A stretch of 12,902 nt of DNA, taken from positions 1 to 12,902 of the forward strand of contig JAGWBG010000034.1 of assembly GCA_021296015.1 (NCBI GenBank), read 5' to 3'. Source of the DNA: Dehalococcoidia bacterium (lineage in GTDB: Bacteria > Chloroflexota > Dehalococcoidia > Lucifugimonadales > JAGWBF01). Each line of letters opens with the position of its first letter. Position 1 is the stretch's first letter. A program made the position numbers and the translations under genes. The notes beneath the pieces are model-generated. The model was not told the DNA's origin. It saw nothing but the letters and a program-made list of their open reading frames with translations, and searched no databases. Below are positions 6,444-12,777 of the stretch, in pieces.

Positions 6444-7501
6444 CGCTCCACGTCTTTCGCCTAGCGGTAGGAGAATGGCACAAGATTCGCCGCCGGTTGA
6501 TTCCCTGGATTCTGCTGGGCATCATCGTCCTCGTTTCCCAGGGAATCCTTTGGGGGTTCTATGCAGCGTATCACGCCAGCGACGACCCCTTCGGCGCCTT
6601 GACACCGCCGTATGAGTACAGAGACGGCGAGGTCTCCATCGTGGTGACGTGCGAGGACATGTTGGCGGGGCTCGGAGAAGAGAAACTGGTGTCCATCTCA
6701 GGGAGGTTCGCAGGAGAAGAGCGCGAAGCAATAGACGCCGAGATTGGGGAGTGGCTCGGCACCTGTAATGACTACCTTACGCCCGACGAAGCCCGGGCGG
6801 TGTTCACTCTGCCGTACAGCATCGCCGTCGTGTCCGATGGAGCATTCCTGGCATTCTTTGCCATACCAATCCTAATCCTGGCTGCGTCGGTATTGGGCAT
6901 GGAGTATGGGTGGGGCACGATGAGGGCGACCCTCGCCAGGGGCGTCGGCCGCTGGCAGTTGCTAAGCGGGAAGCTCATCATGCTCATGGCAGCTGCCATG
7001 AGCATGGTCATCGTCGTTGCCGTACTCACCGGCATTTCCAGCCTCCTCACGGGTATCGTGCCGCCAGGTGAGGAGGGGTCCCTTGTCGTCGGCGACGGTA
7101 GAGCATGGCTGGACGCCATAAAGGGACTGGCCAAGCTGGTGTTTGCCCTGGTGCCATACGTGGCCCTAGGCGTGTTCCTGGCTGTGGTAACTCAGTCCAG
7201 CGCCCAGGGTATCGCCCTGTCCATGGGCTACTATGTCCTCGAGTTGATACTCGCTCCCGTTCTCGGCGGGATAACAGACTGGCTGGAGAGGATCGTGGAC
7301 GTGGCCCTGTTGGGCCAGAATGTGGAGGAATGGATGAGCACGGCGTCTGCAACGGAAGCCCAACAGACCCTGGGAACGGTCGTCGAGCAGCCGGACACCC
7401 TCCGGGCGTTCTTCGTGGTACTGGCCTACACGGCGGCCCTGGTTGCCGCAACCCTCTGGATCTTCCATCGCAGGGATGTCACCGGCGCAAAGGGAGAGTG
7501 A
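6440..7501 (+). CDS. ABC-2 type transporter, permease
   Basis: A 353-residue integral membrane partner of the preceding ATPase. It has six likely membrane segments: about 20-43, 132-153, 177-206, 231-253, 256-277 and 320-342. Between the first and second lies an unusually large soluble loop (about 45-130) that would face outside if the N-terminus is cytoplasmic. It carries two cysteines, Cys71 and Cys109, which could form a disulfide. GMEYGWGTMRATLARG at 153-168 is the short amphipathic stretch characteristic of ABC-2/NatB-like permeases. Start: ATG at 6440, overlapping the ATPase stop, with GAGGAGGGA upstream; the frame is open to 6254, but that would run through the ATPase gene. It ends shortly before a convergent gene and a hairpin at 7541-7562. 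Confidence 0.9.
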   Translation: MTLHVFRLAVGEWHKIRRRLIPWILLGIIVLVSQGILWGFYAAYHASDDPFGALTPPYEYRDGEVSIVVTCEDMLAGLGEEKLVSISGRFAGEEREAIDAEIGEWLGTCNDYLTPDEARAVFTLPYSIAVVSDGAFLAFFAIPILILAASVLGMEYGWGTMRATLARGVGRWQLLSGKLIMLMAAAMSMVIVVAVLTGISSLLTGIVPPGEEGSLVVGDGRAWLDAIKGLAKLVFALVPYVALGVFLAVVTQSSAQGIALSMGYYVLELILAPVLGGITDWLERIVDVALLGQNVEEWMSTASATEAQQTLGTVVEQPDTLRAFFVVLAYTAALVAATLWIFHRRDVTGAKGE

Positions 7502-7504
7502 CGC

Positions 7505-7553
7505 GGCCGACGGGAGCGGCCCACGAGTACGTGCAGCTCTAGCGGGCTGTGGG
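7505..7553 (+). repeat. SDR gene-end repeat, copy C (diverged relic)
   Basis: Begins 4 bases after the permease stop. 7512-7553 matches 5448-5488 in 33 of 41 bases with one gap. Read in frame to TAG at 7540-7542 it gives PTGAAHEYVQL, the counterpart of AGGTASEYMQL in the SDR. Copies B and C are direct repeats bracketing the ABC transporter genes. Confidence 0.7.
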
Positions 7554-7562
7554 CTGCCCGCT
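7541..7562. terminator. hairpin between convergent genes, likely bidirectional terminator
   Basis: AGCGGGC (7541-7547) pairs perfectly with GCCCGCT (7556-7562) over an 8-base loop. It lies in the 65-base gap between the end of the ABC permease (+) and the end of the dehydrogenase (-). There is no T tract, so intrinsic termination would be imperfect. Confidence 0.5.
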
Positions 7563-7566
7563 GCCC

Positions 7567-8472
7567 CTACTGCTCCAACTTGGGGTCGCGCACCTCCACC
7601 CCTGCGGCCTCCTCCTGCAGGCGGAAGGCAACGGTGAAGTCCTTGCCTGCCCAGCCCCGGTTCATGCACTGAATCAGCAGCTGCTCTGCCAGATTCGTCA
7701 TCGGCATGGGAACCCTCACATCCCGCGCCATTTCGTTAGCCAGCGAAACATCCTTCAGGGCCAGGGCTAGGGTGAAGCTTGGAGTGTCGAAATCGCCGCT
7801 GAACACGGTGCGCTCAAGCCCTCTGCGCCTCGACCCGAAGACTCCCCCGCTGCCCGACTCCATGAGGGTATCAAGGTCCACTCCTGCCTTGATGCCCAGG
7901 GTTAGTGCTTCGGCGATAATCTGGCCCATTCCGAAGGCCATCATGTTGTTCACCAGCTTGCAGGCCAGGCCCATTCCCAGACCACCGCAGTACATGGGAT
8001 GGTCGGCGAAGGACTCCAGTATAGGAAGAACGCGCTCATAAATCTCCCGGTCGCCGCCTACTAGGACTGTGAACCCATCCTTCTTACCCGGTCCCGCCGG
8101 GCCGTTCAGCACCGGGGCATCCAGCATGTAGGCCCCCTTCTGTCGGAACATAGGCTCCAGGCGGCGGGTGAGGGAAGGGCCAACCGTGGACAGGTCAAGA
8201 TAAATCCCACCCTCTTTTATGCCCTCCAGTTCCCCCCCTGGACCGGTGGCCGCATCCTCCACTTCCTTCGGACCGGGCACGGAGGTAAATACCACATCGC
8301 TGAGGCTGGCCACTTCGGCGGGAGAGCTGGCAAGACGTGCCCCGCCCTCCAGGAGGCTTTTGGTGGCCTCTTCACGGACATCGTAGACCACCATGGGGTA
8401 CCCGGCCACCTGGATATTCCCCGCCATCTCGGTGCCCATGGTGCCAATCCCGATAAACCCTACGTTATCCAT
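7567..8472 (-). CDS. 3-hydroxyisobutyrate dehydrogenase-like NAD(P)-binding protein
   Basis: A 301-residue beta-hydroxyacid dehydrogenase family member: oxidises a 3-hydroxyacid or reduces the matching semialdehyde or ketoacid with NAD(P). Seen: GFIGIGTMG (5-13), Asp31 at the end of strand two (YDVRE, suggesting NAD rather than NADP), the interdomain helix motif GLACKLVNN with catalytic Lys172 and Asn176, and KDVSLANE with Lys240. The substrate-binding motif, normally DxPVSGGxxGA, is here DAPVLNGPAGPGKKDG (118-133), a departure that may change substrate. Length is normal for the family. The start is ATG at 8472, with GGGGGA about 8 bases upstream. It has its own promoter (8568-8596) and converges on the ABC permease. 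It could instead be a tartronate-semialdehyde or succinic-semialdehyde reductase, or an imine-reductase-like member. Confidence 0.88.
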   Translation of the reverse strand: MDNVGFIGIGTMGTEMAGNIQVAGYPMVVYDVREEATKSLLEGGARLASSPAEVASLSDVVFTSVPGPKEVEDAATGPGGELEGIKEGGIYLDLSTVGPSLTRRLEPMFRQKGAYMLDAPVLNGPAGPGKKDGFTVLVGGDREIYERVLPILESFADHPMYCGGLGMGLACKLVNNMMAFGMGQIIAEALTLGIKAGVDLDTLMESGSGGVFGSRRRGLERTVFSGDFDTPSFTLALALKDVSLANEMARDVRVPMPMTNLAEQLLIQCMNRGWAGKDFTVAFRLQEEAAGVEVRDPKLEQ

Positions 8473-8515
8473 ATTGCTAGTCCCCCATTCACTCTCGCCC
8501 TCCCCATTTCCCTCA

Positions 8516-8529
8516 CCCCCGTGCGGGGG
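8516..8529. repeat. short G/C hairpin in the dehydrogenase leader
   Basis: CCCCC and GGGGG pair over a GTGC loop, within a ttccctcaccccc...gggggaa context that resembles the C/G-rich hairpins at 3128-3174 and 4274-4293. It lies in the 5' leader of the dehydrogenase transcript (minus strand), about 45 bases before the start codon. It could affect translation or simply be another repeat copy. Confidence 0.4.
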
Positions 8530-8567
8530 AAGGTCGGCCCGTAGGCCAGGTTGGAGAGGTTGACGCT

Positions 8568-8596
8568 ATTCTATATGTGCATAAGAGGAAGTTCAA
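8568..8596 (-). promoter_or_regulatory. sigma70-type promoter for the dehydrogenase gene
   Basis: On the minus strand TTGAAC (8596-8591) is followed after 17 bases by TAGAAT (8573-8568). The start of transcription would be near 8561, leaving a leader of about 88 bases before the ATG at 8472. Confidence 0.6.
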
Positions 8597-8598
8597 TA

Positions 8599-8630
8599 AG
8601 GAGGGCAAGGTGTCCCATGAGTGCCCTCCT
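8599..8630. promoter_or_regulatory. long-stem hairpin just upstream of the dehydrogenase promoter
   Basis: AGGAGGGCA (8599-8607) and TGCCCTCCT (8622-8630) are a perfect 9-base inverted repeat with a 14-base spacer, starting two bases outside the -35 box of the minus-strand promoter. The centre-to-centre spacing of 23 bases, about two helical turns, suits a protein operator. A hairpin is the alternative. It does not resemble the repeat families elsewhere in the window. Confidence 0.4.
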
Positions 8631-8742
8631 CTGGTAAACTAACTGTTGGGTGACTCGAGAACGCTCCGGCCCCTCCGAAAGTATATCCCATTCAGAGGCC
8701 TTTGAGTGAACGACCCTTTATCAATCACACCTCAGAGCCGCT

Positions 8743-8962
8743 CTACTCATGTCATTCCGAGCCCAGCGAGGAATCTAGGAATCCTCTGAATATGTCATAC
8801 TGGCGAAAGGCAGTATCCAGAAATCCGACAGTACGGATTCCGGCTTTCGCCGGAATGACGACTCGACACCGGACGCAATATCTTATTCAGGGGTTTCCTA
8901 GGAACCACGCCTTTCAGAACTGGTTTCTCAGATTCCTCACTCCGTTCGGAATGACATGGTAG
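8743..8962. repeat. nested palindromic element of about 220 bases (MITE/REP-like)
   Basis: The ends are inverted copies: CATGTCATTCCGA (8748-8760) pairs perfectly with TCGGAATGACATG (8946-8958). The match continues inward to give 24 of 29 bases, and outward through CTAC/GTAG (8743-8746, 8959-8962) across a one-base bulge. Inside lies a second pair in inverted orientation, ATACTG...CAGTAT (8797-8816) and ATTCCGGC-TTTC-GCCGGAAT (8837-8856). The latter on the minus strand has the same GAAA-loop design as the repeat at 3057-3076. No transposase or other gene is inside; the open frame across it spells the usual repeat-derived peptide. No target-site duplication is evident beyond the paired ends. 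It fills most of the gap before the epoxide hydrolase. Confidence 0.75.
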
Positions 8963-9037
8963 GAAGCTTCTCGGAGTAACGTGGAGTTGGGCCTTGAGTC
9001 GCCGTTATGCAAAAGTCTCTTTCAGGAGGAACCCGTG

Positions 9038-10198
9038 ATGGATGTGAGACCTTTCAAAATACATGTTCCTGAAGATGTCCTAGAAGACCTGCGGCATCGC
9101 CTGGCCCGTACCCGATGGCCCGACGAGATTCCCGGCACGGGATGGGAATACGGCGCCAACATGGCCTACATGAAGGAGCTTGCAGAATACTGGAGGACGG
9201 GTTTCGATTGGCGTGCCCAGGAGGAGGCCCTTAATGCCTTCTCCCACTTCCGGGCCGACATAGACGGGCTGGGCATCCATTTTATCCATGAGCGGGGCAA
9301 GGGGCCGGACCCGTTGCCCATAGTCGTCACCCACGGATGGCCCGGCCTGTTCCTTGAGGAGCTAAACATCATACCGCTGCTCACCGACCCGGAGAGTCAC
9401 GGTGGGGACCCGGCAGACTCCTTCGACGTGGTAGTCCCGTCCCTGCCCGGCTACGGGTTCTCGGACTCGCCCACCCAGCGGGGGGTGAACCACTCGCGAA
9501 TTGCTCACCTCTGGACGCAGATTATGACCGAGGGGTTGGGCTATCGGCGTTTCTGCGCCTATGGCAGCGATTGGGGGGCCAGCGTGACAGCCCACATCGG
9601 CTATAATTTCCCGGAGCAGGTAATGGGCATCCACATGACCTCTGCTAGTGGCCCTCAACCCTATCTAGGACCGGGCGCCCGTGAGCTTTCCGACAGGGAG
9701 CGGGCCTTCATCGAAGAGAGGGACGAGTGGCAGCGCGATGAAGGCGGCTACAACCATCTCCAGCGCACCAAACCCCAGACTCTCTCCTATGGGCTGAACG
9801 ATTCTCCGGTGGGCCTGGCAGCCTGGATTGTGGACAGAATCCGCACCTGGGGCAAGGGAGAGAGCGATGAGGAGAAGCGGCGACGCTACACCTGGGACGA
9901 GGTACTCACAAACGTCACCATATTCTGGGCTGCCCAGAATATGGGCGCATCATGCCGCCTCTATTACGAGACCGCCCAAAGCCCCTGGGACTTGAAGCAA
10001 GGGGAGCGAATTCAGGTGCCCACTGCCGTAGCTATCCTGGCACAAGACCAGACCCATGCGCCCAGGGAATGGGGCGAGCGCAGCTTCAACGTGCAGCGTT
10101 GGACGGAACTGCCAAGGGGAGGGCACTTCCCCGCCTGGGAGGAGCCGCAGCTGCTAGCCGAAGACCTGCGCGCCTTCTTCCGACAATTCCGGGCGTAG
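9038..10198 (+). CDS. epoxide hydrolase (microsomal/EHN type)
   Basis: A 386-residue alpha/beta hydrolase with the N-terminal epoxide hydrolase domain (about 1-110): RPFKIHVPEDVLEDLRHRL at 4-22 and TRWPDEIPGTGWEYGAN at 25-41 are typical of this family. It would open epoxides to diols through an enzyme-ester intermediate. Seen: oxyanion motif HGWPG (99-103), LPGYGFSDSP (136-145), nucleophile Asp178 in GSDWG, lid tyrosines in RLYYETA (307-313), likely charge-relay acid Asp337, and catalytic His363 in GGHFPAWEEP. Start: ATG at 9038 with a perfect AGGAGGA 7 bases upstream; an in-frame GTG at 8981 is rejected for lack of such a site. No membrane anchor, so probably soluble. It lies between a repeat element and the convergent aroF end. 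The physiological epoxide is unknown. Confidence 0.92.
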   Translation: MDVRPFKIHVPEDVLEDLRHRLARTRWPDEIPGTGWEYGANMAYMKELAEYWRTGFDWRAQEEALNAFSHFRADIDGLGIHFIHERGKGPDPLPIVVTHGWPGLFLEELNIIPLLTDPESHGGDPADSFDVVVPSLPGYGFSDSPTQRGVNHSRIAHLWTQIMTEGLGYRRFCAYGSDWGASVTAHIGYNFPEQVMGIHMTSASGPQPYLGPGARELSDRERAFIEERDEWQRDEGGYNHLQRTKPQTLSYGLNDSPVGLAAWIVDRIRTWGKGESDEEKRRRYTWDEVLTNVTIFWAAQNMGASCRLYYETAQSPWDLKQGERIQVPTAVAILAQDQTHAPREWGERSFNVQRWTELPRGGHFPAWEEPQLLAEDLRAFFRQFRA

Positions 10199-10234
10199 CT
10201 CCGTGGTCACACCACACCGATGTGGCACATATAC

Positions 10235-11239
10235 CTATCTGCCGGTTCCGGCGGGCACCTTGCCCACCGACTGGGCTACCGCCTTTGCCCGGGTCATCAT
10301 GTCCGCGAAGGTATCGAAGGTGAGGGCCTGAGCACCGTCGCGCACGTCCACGATGACGCCGTGGGCGCCTGCTGCAACCGCCGCCAGGGTCATCGGCGTT
10401 ACCAGATGGGCGCGACCCGTGCTGTGGCTGGGGTCTGCGATAACCGGCAGATGACTGAGGCTCTTGATCATAGGAATAGCGGACAGGTCTATCGTGAAGC
10501 GAGTCCCGGTCTCAAAGGTCCTTATGCCCCGTTCGCAGAGAATCACCTGGTCGTTGCCGCCGGCAAGCACGTATTCCGCAGCCAGAAGCCACTCCTCGTA
10601 GGTGGCGGAGAAACCCCGTTTAAGCAGCACCGGCTTTCTGACCTTCCCCACCGCATCAAGAAGGTTGAAGTTCTGAGAGTTACGTGTGCCGATTTGAAGG
10701 ATGTCGGCGTAGGCGTCCACCATTCCCACGTCCTCCGGCGACATCACTTCGGTAACTATGGGAAGACCCGTCTCTTCTCTGGCCTTGGCCAGGAGTCGAA
10801 GCCCCTCTACCCCCATGCCCCGGAAGCTGTAGGGGGACGACCGAGGCTTGAAAGCGCCACCCCGCAGGATTTTGGCCCCTGCCGCCTTTACCGCGTGGGC
10901 CGCCGATAGCACCTGGTCCTCATCCTCCACAGCGCAGGGACCGGCCATGACCACCAGTTCATCGCCCCCAATGTGGGCGTCCCCCCCTTTGATGACAGTG
11001 TCTTCGTTCTTGAACTCCCGGCTGGAGAGCTTGTAGGGCTTGGAGATGAGTATGACTTCGAGAACGCCTGGCAGCGACTCCAACTCGTCCTTGAGTTCTA
11101 TGAAAATCTGGCCCAGCACGCCCACCACCGTGCGCTCCACTCCCTCGGACAGGTGTACCTCCAAGCCATGGCTCTCTATACGCGCTTTGACCCCTTCCAG
11201 TTGGTCCTGGGTGCTGTCTTTTTTCATTACTTCAATCAT
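10235..11239 (-). CDS. aroF: 3-deoxy-7-phosphoheptulonate synthase (DAHP synthase, type I beta)
   Basis: A 334-residue enzyme joining phosphoenolpyruvate and erythrose 4-phosphate, the first step of the shikimate pathway. Residues 1 to about 70 form the ferredoxin-like regulatory domain found in the Thermotoga-type enzyme, where aromatic amino acids inhibit. The barrel shows MAGPCAVE (Cys102), LRGGAFKPRSSPYSFRG (125-141), LLKRGF (205-210), CERGIRTFE (235-243) and IADPSHSTGR (267-276, His272). The metal-ligand loop departs from the family: the usual VEVHPxPxxALSDGxQSL is VDVRDGAQAL here, eight residues shorter, with Asp298 where Glu is expected; Asp301 would be the last ligand. Start: ATG at 11239 with AGGAAGG upstream; Met5 is an alternative. 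Third gene of trpA-aroH-aroF, after a gap of 139 bases with no clear promoter. aroF/aroG naming varies by species. Confidence 0.92.
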   Translation of the reverse strand: MIEVMKKDSTQDQLEGVKARIESHGLEVHLSEGVERTVVGVLGQIFIELKDELESLPGVLEVILISKPYKLSSREFKNEDTVIKGGDAHIGGDELVVMAGPCAVEDEDQVLSAAHAVKAAGAKILRGGAFKPRSSPYSFRGMGVEGLRLLAKAREETGLPIVTEVMSPEDVGMVDAYADILQIGTRNSQNFNLLDAVGKVRKPVLLKRGFSATYEEWLLAAEYVLAGGNDQVILCERGIRTFETGTRFTIDLSAIPMIKSLSHLPVIADPSHSTGRAHLVTPMTLAAVAAGAHGVIVDVRDGAQALTFDTFADMMTRAKAVAQSVGKVPAGTGR

Positions 11240-11378
11240 ATCCCGCTTTCCTTCCTCTAATGCCGCGTTTCAGGTAGATTTGTACATACGATTAATTGCG
11301 CCTCCCAGGCCAGGAAACATGGGCCCGGAGGCTGAAAATAAGCGCACAGAGAGTTCCCAAGCCTTCTCTCACCAAACA
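11240..11378 (-). other. 139-base gap between aroH and aroF
   Basis: No supported gene. It holds the aroF ribosome site (GAGGAAGGAAAG just before 11239 on the minus strand) and an A+T-rich patch (AATTAATCGTATGTACAAAT, minus strand, near 11273-11292). That patch could contain a weak promoter, but I find no convincing -35/-10 pair and no attenuator-type run of aromatic codons. Confidence 0.4.
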
Positions 11379-11747
11379 TCATGGAATTCCCCACCCCGCT
11401 CTCAGGTTCACAGCACCTTTGAGATATATATTTACCAACTCCTCGGGTTCTTTGTCGGTATTCACCAGTATAAGTATACGGATGCACATGGGCAAGCTAT
11501 TGGGCACCGCCATTTCATGTCCACAGAGGAACGCCGTATGCTCCCATCCTGCCTCCCGGATGGCTGTAGCCGGGAAGGTGGCGTTGAGGTCCTGAGTGGT
11601 TGTGAAGAAGGTCGCTGCTATCTGGTGCTCCTGAATATGGTTGGCCTCTACAATCTTCTGGAAAAGCTCCCTGGTAGCGGCGAAGATGGATTCCTTGGTA
11701 TTTTCCTCGGCAGTAGTAGCACCCCGGACGCCACGACATACCGTCAT
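11379..11747 (-). CDS. aroH: chorismate mutase, AroH (Bacillus) type
   Basis: A 122-residue trimeric-type chorismate mutase that rearranges chorismate to prephenate for phenylalanine and tyrosine synthesis. It aligns with the Bacillus subtilis enzyme almost without gaps. Active-site residues are all present: Arg8 in RGVRGATT (Arg7 in B. subtilis), Phe58 in NATFPA, Cys75 and Glu78 in FLCGHEM, Arg90 in CIRI, Tyr108 in NIYL and Arg116 in NLRA. The length is normal. The ATG shares one base with the trpA stop (TAATG) and has AGGAGG about 8 bases upstream inside trpA, so it is translationally coupled to trpA. Its position between a tryptophan gene and DAHP synthase places entry and branch point of the aromatic pathway in one transcript. 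Confidence 0.95.
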   Translation of the reverse strand: MTVCRGVRGATTAEENTKESIFAATRELFQKIVEANHIQEHQIAATFFTTTQDLNATFPATAIREAGWEHTAFLCGHEMAVPNSLPMCIRILILVNTDKEPEELVNIYLKGAVNLRAGWGIP

Positions 11748-12568
11748 TACTCTTGTCCTCCTTTGGGAGAAGGAATGGCGCCGTTCAATTCCCCAACAAA
11801 CTTTTGTGCTCTTTCAATCAGCTCTTCACTGGGTGAGTCGGTAATGACCCTTACGAGAGCGCTACCCACCATAACGGCCTGGGCATGGCCCCCCACAGCT
11901 TCCACGTGCTCACGGCGGGATATGCCGAATCCCAGTGCTAGCGGCAGGTCAGTATGCCGGCGCACCCGCTCCAGGAACTGGAACACTCCGGGGGGCAACT
12001 CGTCACGTGCCCCCGTAACCCCCGTCAGGCTCACGCAGTAAATAAAGCCCGATGCGGTGCTGCACGTCTTCTCGATGCGGGCGTCCGTACTGGTGGGGGC
12101 CAGCAGGGGTATTACATGAATGCCGCGAGGCTTACACTCCTCCCGGAGAGGGCCAGATTCGTCGGGTGGCAAGTCGGGTACGATTACGCCGTCTACCCCC
12201 GCTCTCTGGGCCTCCTCGCCGAACCTGGCCGTCCCATAGCTGAAGATGGGGTTATAGTAGCCCATCAGGATGAGCGGCGTATCCGGGACTTTATCTCGCA
12301 GCTGGTCCACCAGCTTGATGCAGCTTTCTAGCGTCACCCCGTTCTTGAGGGCCTGGAAGCTGGATGTCTGGACCGTGACGCCGTCCGCCAGCGGGTCGCT
12401 GAAAGGCACCCCCAGCTCTATGCAGTCGGCCCCTGCCTGTGCCAGCGCTGGCACAAGCTCCAGGGTAGTATTCACGTCGGGGAACCCGGCGGTGAGGAAG
12501 GGCATAACCCCCGTCCTACCTTCTCTGTCAATCTGCCTGAACTTTTGAGCAAGTCTGTCCTGGGCCAC
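11747..12568 (-). CDS. trpA: tryptophan synthase alpha chain
   Basis: A 273-residue TIM-barrel subunit that splits indole-3-glycerol phosphate to indole and glyceraldehyde 3-phosphate, passing indole to the beta subunit. Seen: MPFLTAGFPD (22-31), the signature IELGVPFSDPLADG (50-63) with catalytic Glu51 and Asp62 (Glu49 and Asp60 in Salmonella), MGYYNP (102-107), DLPPDE (132-137), FIYCVSLTGVTGAR (175-188) and LGFGIS (212-217). The residue after ADG, normally Pro, is Val here. The start codon is GTG, with AAGGAT about 7 bases upstream. It is first in the trpA-aroH-aroF unit; the partner gene trpB is not on its upstream side, where a divergent SDR gene begins instead. Its likely promoter is the extended -10 at 12646-12654. 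Confidence 0.96.
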   Translation of the reverse strand: MAQDRLAQKFRQIDREGRTGVMPFLTAGFPDVNTTLELVPALAQAGADCIELGVPFSDPLADGVTVQTSSFQALKNGVTLESCIKLVDQLRDKVPDTPLILMGYYNPIFSYGTARFGEEAQRAGVDGVIVPDLPPDESGPLREECKPRGIHVIPLLAPTSTDARIEKTCSTASGFIYCVSLTGVTGARDELPPGVFQFLERVRRHTDLPLALGFGISRREHVEAVGGHAQAVMVGSALVRVITDSPSEELIERAQKFVGELNGAIPSPKGGQE

Positions 12569-12645
12569 GTCCTTATCCTTACGACCGCCTGTACGTTCCT
12601 TGGAGATTTACCTGCGCGCCGGCACCACGAGAAAACATTCGTAAC

Positions 12646-12654
12646 AGTATATCA
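12646..12654 (-). promoter_or_regulatory. extended -10 promoter for trpA-aroH-aroF
   Basis: On the minus strand the sequence reads TGATATACT: an extended -10 (TGn) followed by TATACT. No good -35 lies 17 bases upstream, which extended -10 promoters tolerate. Transcription would start near 12639, about 70 bases before the trpA GTG. I see no trp-attenuator leader peptide in this short leader. Confidence 0.45.
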
Positions 12655-12726
12655 CATATCTGATTTGCCTAGTGCCATGGCATTACGAACACTACAGACC
12701 AGGCGCACGAAGTCTCTTGCTGAAGA

Positions 12727-12735
12727 TGATATAAT
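12727..12735 (+). promoter_or_regulatory. extended -10 promoter for the right-edge SDR gene
   Basis: TGATATAAT combines the TGn extension with a perfect TATAAT. Start of transcription near 12742, with a leader of about 36 bases to the ATG at 12778. The -35 region is poor. It is oriented away from the trpA promoter about 75 bases to the left. Confidence 0.6.
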
Positions 12736-12777
12736 TTACGTGTTCTTCCACGGGACCCCGGGAGAGGAGGGAGCGAG

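Noticed and set aside
7105..7542. Plus-strand frame ending exactly at the SDR-end relic (copy C)
   Set aside because: It overlaps the permease in another frame and its body is Gly/Arg-rich shadow sequence. Only the last dozen codons, after the permease stop, are meaningful, as a relic.
8702..8962. An 86-residue open frame before the epoxide hydrolase
   Set aside because: It reads through the nested palindromic element (CHSEPSEES, IPAFAGMTT, FLTPFGMT), a well-known kind of spurious repeat-derived peptide. There is no ribosome site.
8743..8962. CRISPR array or insertion sequence
   Set aside because: Repeats are inverted, not regularly spaced direct copies, and no transposase is present in or near the element.
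10220..10909. 229-residue plus-strand frame opposite aroF
   Set aside because: It is a shadow of the DAHP synthase gene, with no ribosome site and no protein-like features.
11040..12041. 333-residue plus-strand frame opposite aroF, aroH and trpA
   Set aside because: It is the shadow of three unmistakable genes on the other strand; the peptide is Ser/Pro/Thr-rich and matches nothing recognisable.
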